This document shows positions 58,228 to 64,000 of a DNA stretch of 64,000 nucleotides, piece by piece. The notes below the pieces were generated by a model. The model saw only the letters and a list, made by a program, of their open reading frames with translations. It did no database searches and had not been told where the DNA came from. The position numbers were made by a program, and so were the translations under genes. The stretch is from IMG/VR virus record IMGVR_UViG_3300046455_000477, positions 1 to 64,000 of that record. One strand, written 5' to 3'. The DNA comes from a virus. Position 1 is the first letter of the stretch; each line of letters begins with the position of its first letter.

Positions 58228-58291
58228 CCTCTTTTTTAGCACGGGTCCTGTGAACCCAGGGCGGATGCTAGGCGGCGCGGCGGCGGCGCGG

Positions 58292-58981
58292 CTAGGCTAC
58301 TATCGGTTCCGGGGGCGTGGCGCCTGTAGCCTCCGTCTGGGGCGTCGCAACGGGGTGATCAGGGGGCGTGACCGGGGGGCTAGCGGCGGCGCGGTGCCGT
58401 AGGATGCTGCGATGAACGTATCGACAAGAGTAGGCATCGGCGAGGGCGTCGTGGGCGTTCGTTATTTCCTTCCGGGCGAAGTGGCGGTATGCCTCACTCA
58501 GCTTGGGTGCCTTGAAACCGTCGATCGAGTAACCGCCTCGCGACGGTATCCCGACGATCGCCGCCGACTCCCGCATCGTGCAGAACAGCTCGGGCCACTC
58601 CAGCCTGGGAACGCGCTGCACGCCGCACACGTGGTCCATAACGGTGAGATCAAACTGAATGTTATGCGCGACGACGACGCGCGCGATACTCAGCATCTGA
58701 CGGAACCGGCCGATGATGAAATCTGGTGGCCAGCCGTAGGCGTCGCACACCTCCGGCGTTATGCCGTGCAGGTCGATCACTCGCTGAGCGATGGGGTTCT
58801 GCCTGATTCCCTGCCAGTGCCGCTGGCTGATGATGCAGGACAGCGTTGTGACGACGCGGTTCTCCGTTGCAAGGATCGCCGCGACCTGCACCGGCAGGGC
58901 GGGGGAGCCTCGCTCGTGATAGTCCGCCGTCTCGGTGTCGAAGTAGAGCGCGGGCCAGCCCCCCGGTTGAGCTCCACTCAT
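58292..58981 (-). CDS. DnaQ-like DEDDh 3-5 exonuclease
   Basis: A 229-residue protein. ALYFDTETADYHERGSPAL is motif I, VVAHNIQFDLTVMD motif II, and NAHDALADAYSC motif III with the DEDDh histidine. It would proofread or trim DNA or RNA ends. ATG 58981 overlaps the reductase stop (ATGA). The C-terminal 30 residues are Pro/Thr-rich, and the last codons (PEPIVA) come from CCGATAGTAGCC, a word also found in the border repeats. Confidence 0.8.
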   Translation of the reverse strand: MSGAQPGGWPALYFDTETADYHERGSPALPVQVAAILATENRVVTTLSCIISQRHWQGIRQNPIAQRVIDLHGITPEVCDAYGWPPDFIIGRFRQMLSIARVVVAHNIQFDLTVMDHVCGVQRVPRLEWPELFCTMRESAAIVGIPSRGGYSIDGFKAPKLSEAYRHFARKEITNAHDALADAYSCRYVHRSILRHRAAASPPVTPPDHPVATPQTEATGATPPEPIVA

Positions 58982-61215
58982 CGCACGTCCTCCTCTATCG
59001 GGCACACGCCGGACGCGCACGCCAGCGCGGCGTCGTCGTAGGCCTCCCGCTCCACCGGAGCGAGGATACGGTTCATCAGGTCGGCGTACTCCGTTGCCGT
59101 GATGGGCTGCTCCGGGACGTATCCGTAGAGCTTCTCGGTGGCGCGCCAGTCCGACGAGGGCATCACTGCACAGCAGCGAATGCGTGGCTGCCACTCCAGA
59201 ATCATCTGCATGAACTCCGGATAACTCACCCGATCAGGCTGATACTTGAGCGTGTAGCTGACCTGATTGTTTCGGCCGCGCTCCTCGCCAAGCCAGTACT
59301 TCTCGAGCAGCATGAGCCAGCGAAAGTTCTCCTCCATCGTCGTGTCGTCGGCCGACGTGACGTTGTCACCCATCAGCTCGGCGATCGGCTGTCGGGTCGG
59401 GAATCCAACGACGACCTGACCGTGGTAGCGCTCCCCGATGTCCTTCACCGGATACCCGCGCGCAACCAGATCCGGAAGGTCGGCGGCGGTCTTGTTGTAC
59501 TGGACCCACCTGAGATAGTAGGGACTGGCTGGCAGGTGACCACCCTCGGTGCAGTTCATCACCTTGGAGACGGTTCCGCTAGGCTTGATGGTCGTGACCG
59601 TGTGAGGGGTGACCATACCCACGACGGCGGAGTACTCGGCCGCAGCGGTCTCCGCAGCGCTGCGCAGCTCCCCGACGAAGTTCCAGAACTCGGTGGACCG
59701 GGGGGTTGGATCCCGTATCAGGTCCTGGAACGTGAGGCCGAAGAGGTTCCAGGCAAACTCGTGGATTCCGGTCAGACTGACCCCGATGCGGTTCGTTCGC
59801 TGAACCTCGCTGGCGTAGTCGGATTTCATCAGGTTGCAGCGCACGAGGAACCGCGCCATCAGGTCGGCGGCGTCCAGCGCCTCCAGCTTGCTGTGGACCT
59901 GGGCGAGGCAGAGGTCTCCTATAACGCAGTAGCCTCCGTAGAGGGCTAGGACGATCTCTCCGCAGGGGTTCGTTATGAACTGATAGGGAACGCGCCGGAC
60001 GTGGGTCAGGACGTTGTCGACCATCTCCCGCGTTCGCCGATGCAGCGACGGATACGTGTCCAGGCTGATGTAGTTGCTGCCGTCGATGGCGTCCATTCCA
60101 TCCCGGTTGTCGTTGAGCATGTCGACGTTGATGAACCCCGGCTCCCCGGTCCGGTCCCAGTAGGCGGCGTTCACGGCGGCTTCGAACACCCGGCGAGCAT
60201 GCGTGTGCTGGGGCTCCGCCGCCTCCCGCCAGAACTTCTCGTCTACCAGCACCGAGTTATTGGCTGACCACAGGAACCCGCCGCGCTTCAGGTCGATGAA
60301 CTCGATCACGTCACGGTCCCGCCAGTACTTCGTCGCCATGCGGGCGCTGCGTCGGGCACCGCCGACGTGGACGCACGCCGCGAGGTAGTGGTCAATGAAC
60401 ATGGCCTGCTTCCAGGGGGCCATCCCGGAGCCCTTCACGGAGGCCACCCGCTGAAGTGCCCACATTGTGGGGATCGGGCCTGACGACGGGCGGTTCTGCA
60501 TACCCCGGATGGGCATCCCCTTCCCGCGCACCTCCGAGAAGTCGAAGATGAAGAGCTTGTCGGCGTGCTTCTCCTGCCAGGCGGCGGTCTCGAGGATCTC
60601 CACGACCTTCGTCCAGCCGTCCCGACTGTCCTCCACAACGAACCACCGGACGTCCTCGCTGTCCGACGGATACTTGTGCCGGGCCTCGCGCAGCGGCTCC
60701 ATGGATCCCTGGAAGAGGTCGGGGTGGAAGTCCGGGTGAGAGTCCGACATAACGAGGCGCACGTCCGGCATGCGATCCCAGTTCACGCGGCAGGTGGCCG
60801 ACGAGTAGTCCCGCCCCACCCCCGCACCGCACAGAAGGAGCTTGAACGACATGAAGCTGAACAGAGCGGTCGCGCAGTTGGAGTGCAGCTCCATGATGCG
60901 ATTCACCTGACCAGCGTCGCCGTGCTGAAGATGTCGGCCAGAGGTGGAGAACACCCCCGCCCTGGCCAGCTCCAGCGTTCTGTGGAGCTCGTTGCGGGCG
61001 CGGGCGGCGTCCAGTGCCGCGTAGCGCTGCGTTGCGAGGCTTCGGTCGAGCCGAGGGTCCAGCGCGAAGTTCCCCCGGACAACGTCCTCGATGCGCTCCG
61101 CCCAGGTCTGCAGCCGCCCGGAGGGCGTCGGCCTGGAGTACTTGTTCTCGAACACGGCCCGAGGCATACCCGCCGGAACCACGAACTCTCTTGCTGAGTC
61201 TACTGCGTCATTCAT
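58978..61215 (-). CDS. nrdJ: Class II ribonucleoside-triphosphate reductase
   Basis: A 745-residue monomeric-type reductase. The active-site loop NPCGEIVLALYG (about 413) carries the radical Cys and Glu; the N-terminal MELHSNCATALFSFM provides a redox Cys; the C-terminal CASGVCP is the thioredoxin-exchangeable pair. The lack of an R2 or activase gene and the similarity to monomeric RTPR fit adenosylcobalamin dependence. It makes dNTPs for phage DNA. ATG 61215; no intein or intron seen. Confidence 0.85.
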   Translation of the reverse strand: MNDAVDSAREFVVPAGMPRAVFENKYSRPTPSGRLQTWAERIEDVVRGNFALDPRLDRSLATQRYAALDAARARNELHRTLELARAGVFSTSGRHLQHGDAGQVNRIMELHSNCATALFSFMSFKLLLCGAGVGRDYSSATCRVNWDRMPDVRLVMSDSHPDFHPDLFQGSMEPLREARHKYPSDSEDVRWFVVEDSRDGWTKVVEILETAAWQEKHADKLFIFDFSEVRGKGMPIRGMQNRPSSGPIPTMWALQRVASVKGSGMAPWKQAMFIDHYLAACVHVGGARRSARMATKYWRDRDVIEFIDLKRGGFLWSANNSVLVDEKFWREAAEPQHTHARRVFEAAVNAAYWDRTGEPGFINVDMLNDNRDGMDAIDGSNYISLDTYPSLHRRTREMVDNVLTHVRRVPYQFITNPCGEIVLALYGGYCVIGDLCLAQVHSKLEALDAADLMARFLVRCNLMKSDYASEVQRTNRIGVSLTGIHEFAWNLFGLTFQDLIRDPTPRSTEFWNFVGELRSAAETAAAEYSAVVGMVTPHTVTTIKPSGTVSKVMNCTEGGHLPASPYYLRWVQYNKTAADLPDLVARGYPVKDIGERYHGQVVVGFPTRQPIAELMGDNVTSADDTTMEENFRWLMLLEKYWLGEERGRNNQVSYTLKYQPDRVSYPEFMQMILEWQPRIRCCAVMPSSDWRATEKLYGYVPEQPITATEYADLMNRILAPVEREAYDDAALACASGVCPIEEDVR

Positions 61216-61231
61216 ACTACCCGACCCCTTG

Positions 61232-62788
61232 CTATAGTGGACTGTCCGCTGTGTCCGGCGTATCCAGTGGCTCCGTTTGCCACGAGAATTGATCCTCTCG
61301 CAGTCGCCACGTTCGCACGTTCTTTCCCTTTACCTTGAATTGATCACTCGTACCACCCATCTCGCGTAGCCTCGCTGTTAGCCAACTGCGTAACGATATG
61401 TCGCGAGTAGGCGACGCGAACTTCTCCAGCTCCAGGGAGCGCTCCAGATCCTGGATACGGAAGTGGACGATACCGTGCTCGGTATCCAGCCACGGCACCC
61501 CCTGCACGATGCTGTCGCGCGTCTCCGCCGCGCTCCGGCTTGTCACGAACTGATCCAGGAGCTCCATGAACCTTCCTCCGGAACTAGATTCCTTCGGCAC
61601 CTCTATGTGGATAGCGTTCTCCATTATCTTCTGGGTCCAGGACGTCCAGTCCGTCTGCTTGTACAAAGGCATTATTATGTGGTGCTGTGTTGTAGCGGCC
61701 AACCGAAATCCATAAACATTAAGCAGCTGATGAGAAGTGATCTCCACGGTTTGGCCCGTCTTTAGGACGACAAAATAGACGGGCGTTTCGGTCTTAAGGA
61801 CACTGGCGCTCTCCAGTATCGACACCGAACCAGCATGGCCGTTAACTCCGTGCTCGCGCGTGCGACACAGGGCAACGTTGCAGCGCATGGACAACGGCTT
61901 CTCGGTGCACTTGTAGTTGTAGTCCTTCTTCCTCAGGCTCCGTATGATACTGTCCAGTTCCTGAGGGGGGAACGGCGGATCCCCACCGTGCTCCCTCACC
62001 CAGTCCCTCAGCAGCGCCTCCCAATTCTCCGGAGACATCTTCTTAGCCAGAATACCCAGCCCGAGCACACCGCTGTTCCGTGTTCCGGGGGGGAACCCGG
62101 TTGCCACGAGGCTCTCGAGGCAGGGCGGGCCTGACCCGAACCCTTCAACCGGCTGACTGAGCCTCAGGTCGTGCAGCCCACGCCTGGAGAGCCGCACGGA
62201 CTCGGCTAGGTCGAGGAAGGCGGCGGCGGTCACGCCTCTTCCGTCTGGACGAACCGCGTGGCGCGTCGTCGCGTCACCACCATAGTAGGGCATGTTCAGC
62301 CAGGAGCCCAGGTCGCCACGCTCCGCGAGCACCGTCATCTGCTTGGGAAATATCTCGCTGTCGCCGTGCCCCAGAGCTGCGGCTAGCTCACGAAGGCGCG
62401 GGACGACCTCCGCCGCCGATATCGGCTCCGAAAAGAACAGATACACGTGAGCACCGCCGCTCTTTGTTCGGCAGACGATGGCCGGGATACCCGCCTTCAC
62501 GACAGCGGCAGCGAGGTCCGCGACAACGATTGTGTAGTCGTCAACATCGACCGCGCCCCACAGGCAGGCGTCGTCCTCCCGTATGGGAACGATCCCTAGT
62601 GGCTTCGCACCAGCGAGGTGCTGCTTCCATAACGCTACAGTCGCGGGGGATCGAACGGTCGTGGCCGTCCGCTTTATCGTCCGCTTCCCCCCCGGCTCCG
62701 CGTCCTCCTCCGCATAGGTTCCGTGGGATCTCTCGGCCCCAGCGAATATACGCATGAACCTCTCGGCTAGTGATGCGTCGTCGCTCAC
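61232..62788 (-). CDS. Archaeo-eukaryotic primase, TOTE type
   Basis: A 518-residue protein. AVDVDDYTIVVADL gives the catalytic Asp pair (about 80), TKSGGAHVYLFFSEP the sGGxH motif (about 110), and WLNMPYYGGD a further conserved block: the AEP primase of the TOTE clade. A zinc-type stretch (MRCNVALCRTREHG) follows at about 305, and the last 200 residues resemble a DNA-binding domain. It would start DNA synthesis. GTG 62788. Confidence 0.8.
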   Translation of the reverse strand: MSDDASLAERFMRIFAGAERSHGTYAEEDAEPGGKRTIKRTATTVRSPATVALWKQHLAGAKPLGIVPIREDDACLWGAVDVDDYTIVVADLAAAVVKAGIPAIVCRTKSGGAHVYLFFSEPISAAEVVPRLRELAAALGHGDSEIFPKQMTVLAERGDLGSWLNMPYYGGDATTRHAVRPDGRGVTAAAFLDLAESVRLSRRGLHDLRLSQPVEGFGSGPPCLESLVATGFPPGTRNSGVLGLGILAKKMSPENWEALLRDWVREHGGDPPFPPQELDSIIRSLRKKDYNYKCTEKPLSMRCNVALCRTREHGVNGHAGSVSILESASVLKTETPVYFVVLKTGQTVEITSHQLLNVYGFRLAATTQHHIIMPLYKQTDWTSWTQKIMENAIHIEVPKESSSGGRFMELLDQFVTSRSAAETRDSIVQGVPWLDTEHGIVHFRIQDLERSLELEKFASPTRDISLRSWLTARLREMGGTSDQFKVKGKNVRTWRLREDQFSWQTEPLDTPDTADSPL

Positions 62789-62822
62789 AGTTGATGTGGT
62801 GTGCGTCGCACGGACACCCCTC

Positions 62823-62850
62823 CCCTCCGACGGATTCCGGTGCCGGAGGG
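62823..62850 (-). terminator. Possible hairpin between DNA-binding gene and primase
   Basis: Seven-base arms CCCTCCG / CGGAGGG with a 14-base loop in the 95-base gap 62789-62883. No T-run; weak. Confidence 0.35.
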
Positions 62851-62883
62851 CTCCCCTGCCCCCGGCGACCGGTCGGCGCTAGC

Positions 62884-63861
62884 TCAGAGGGGGCTTTCGT
62901 CAGCCAGATCAGCGTCTATCACGACGCCGTTGCTGGATTCTTCCTCGTGGACCATTCGGGCCTTCACGCCACCCGCCCTAGTAGCTTCCACGAAGTGCTT
63001 GTAGGCTTCCAGGAAGGCGGCTGGGCACAGCGTTCTGGCATCGCCCGCATCCCGCAGTTCCTTGCAGGGCTGACCATTCTTGTCCAGGAACTCGAACTTA
63101 TAGTTGTACCAGTCTCCGGATTCGTTATTACGCCAAACCGTTTTCATCCGGACAATCGTCTGGAAGGAGGGCCGGATCGCGCCGTTCGGCAGCTTGATCT
63201 TACCCAGGGAGCCATTGAGCTCCTGGTGGGACCTCCAGTTCGTACTCGCCATCGACACGGCAACGGGCCGAAGCTCCTCCACCAGCAGGAGGTGATGAAC
63301 GGCGGTCTTGACCAGCTGATGGCCATTGGGAAGCATGCGAACCTCGCCGCGTCCCTGGTCCTTGGGGACCAAACGGACCTGATTGACCAGGGGCGTGTCG
63401 AACGGATGGGTGGCCTTCAGACCCTTGTCGGCGGAGCCGCGCAGCCCCCACTCAAGCTCCAGGGACTCCGAGTAGAACTGTATGAACAGGAGCCCGTCGC
63501 CAGCCTCGGTGTCCCAGTACTGTTTCGTGGAGGAATCGAAGACGCTACCCGGCTCCAGTCCCTCGATGTAGGCTGGATCGCGCTTGTTGACCTCCGGAGA
63601 GCCCTTCTGAGCTATCTTCAGGAAGGACGTGAGCGTGTCCTCGGGGCGCAGGGATACTCCGGCCCCAGCGAACTCGCTGAGGTCCCCCATCAAGTTATCG
63701 GGGATGGCTACCGACTGGTTCCGGAGATGGGCAAGCACCTGACCGGGGGGAGGGTTGGTTGTGGGTGGATCCGTGGCTTCTGACACTGTGGGCTGTCCCT
63801 TGTTGGTTGTTGTTGCCTGTTTGGTCGGCTTCTGCTTCGTGGTGCTCACTTGCGTACTCAT
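62884..63861 (-). CDS. Putative DNA-binding replication protein, unknown family
   Basis: A 325-residue protein. The first 45 residues are Lys/Thr/Pro-rich and disordered; the rest is one folded domain with LLFIQFYSESLELEWGLRGS, LVNQVRLVPKDQGRGEVRML and ESGDWYNYKFEFLDKN. Its place before the primase in a replication operon suggests a single-strand-binding or annealing role. The C-terminus is acidic, as in SSB proteins. ATG 63861 overlaps the upstream stop (ATGA). Confidence 0.5.
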   Translation of the reverse strand: MSTQVSTTKQKPTKQATTTNKGQPTVSEATDPPTTNPPPGQVLAHLRNQSVAIPDNLMGDLSEFAGAGVSLRPEDTLTSFLKIAQKGSPEVNKRDPAYIEGLEPGSVFDSSTKQYWDTEAGDGLLFIQFYSESLELEWGLRGSADKGLKATHPFDTPLVNQVRLVPKDQGRGEVRMLPNGHQLVKTAVHHLLLVEELRPVAVSMASTNWRSHQELNGSLGKIKLPNGAIRPSFQTIVRMKTVWRNNESGDWYNYKFEFLDKNGQPCKELRDAGDARTLCPAAFLEAYKHFVEATRAGGVKARMVHEEESSNGVVIDADLADESPL

Positions 63862-64000
63862 CTCCGTGCTTTCCGCTTTGTGATGGAGGAGATGCGCCGC
63901 TTTGTGATCTCGCAGACGCGCCCGACCGACGCTCCGAGAAGCTCCAGATCGATCGGCGGTCGGCCGCGTCGCATTTCCTCGTCGAAGAGGAAGCTCTTGA
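63858..64000 (-). CDS. Partial gene at window edge
   Basis: The last 46 codons of a gene that begins beyond the window: FLFDEEMRRGRPPIDLELLG, then basic VCEITKRRISSITKRKARR. The stop overlaps the next ATG. Too little is visible for a family. Confidence 0.5.
   Translation of the reverse strand, partial: KSFLFDEEMRRGRPPIDLELLGASVGRVCEITKRRISSITKRKARR

Noticed and set aside
58978-61215. Class I reductase large subunit
   Set aside because: No small subunit gene nearby; length and NPCGEI context fit the monomeric class II type.

Overview
The window is about 64 kb of a GC-rich, contractile-tailed bacteriophage genome (Caudoviricetes, myovirus morphology). The evidence is a DUF2213 protease/scaffold, a DUF2184-type major capsid protein, a DUF3383-type tail sheath with tube, a tape measure with a tail lysozyme domain, and a small baseplate with a Pam3 gp18-like plug, spike, gp25-like and J-like proteins. 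There is no integrase, repressor or tRNA gene in the window, so it looks virulent, although genome ends are not seen. A Gram-negative host, possibly an alphaproteobacterium, is a guess from base composition and gene style only.

Layout. From 1 to 37.4 kb every gene is on the + strand. 1-9.8 kb is head and connector: two zincin-like proteins each paired with a small acidic protein, protease/scaffold, decoration protein, capsid and neck proteins. 9.9-19.5 kb is tail and baseplate, with an Acb2/Tad1-like putative cyclic-nucleotide sponge inserted between tube and tail chaperones. 19.5-35.8 kb is a long adhesion region with several fibre proteins, an assembly chaperone, a 1797-residue pectate-lyase-like tailspike and a 1184-residue repeat fibre. 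36.0-37.4 kb holds a GH25 endolysin and a membrane-anchored protein. The arms converge on a hairpin-rich segment at 37.37-37.53 kb.

From 37.5 to 64 kb every gene is on the - strand. Read in transcription order (right to left), it carries a DNA-annealing-type protein of unknown family, a TOTE-type archaeo-eukaryotic primase, a class II ribonucleotide reductase, a DnaQ-like exonuclease, a UvrD-like helicase, a probable thymidine-hypermodification cassette (pyrophosphorylase-like protein, 5-hmdU DNA kinase, UDG-fold protein, thymidylate-synthase homologue), a family A DNA polymerase, a PD-(D/E)XK nuclease, then about twenty small accessory genes, an HNH-AP2 endonuclease and an SNF2 helicase.

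How it works together. The synthase homologue would make hydroxymethyl-dUMP, the reductase would supply dNTPs, the polymerase would incorporate the modified base, and kinase plus pyrophosphorylase would convert it after synthesis, probably protecting phage DNA from host nucleases. The accessory block is punctuated by a repeated cassette: a CTTTCn-18/19-TAcAAA promoter-like element, a CCGGGGGG hairpin and a CCGCCAGGAGA ribosome site. I read this as a phage-specific early or middle promoter family. A second repeat family with arms CTCCTGCATCGGG / CCCGATGCAGGAGG sits at module borders. Genes are packed very tightly, with ATGA, GTGA or TGATG junctions almost everywhere; no gene-free stretch exceeds 300 bases.
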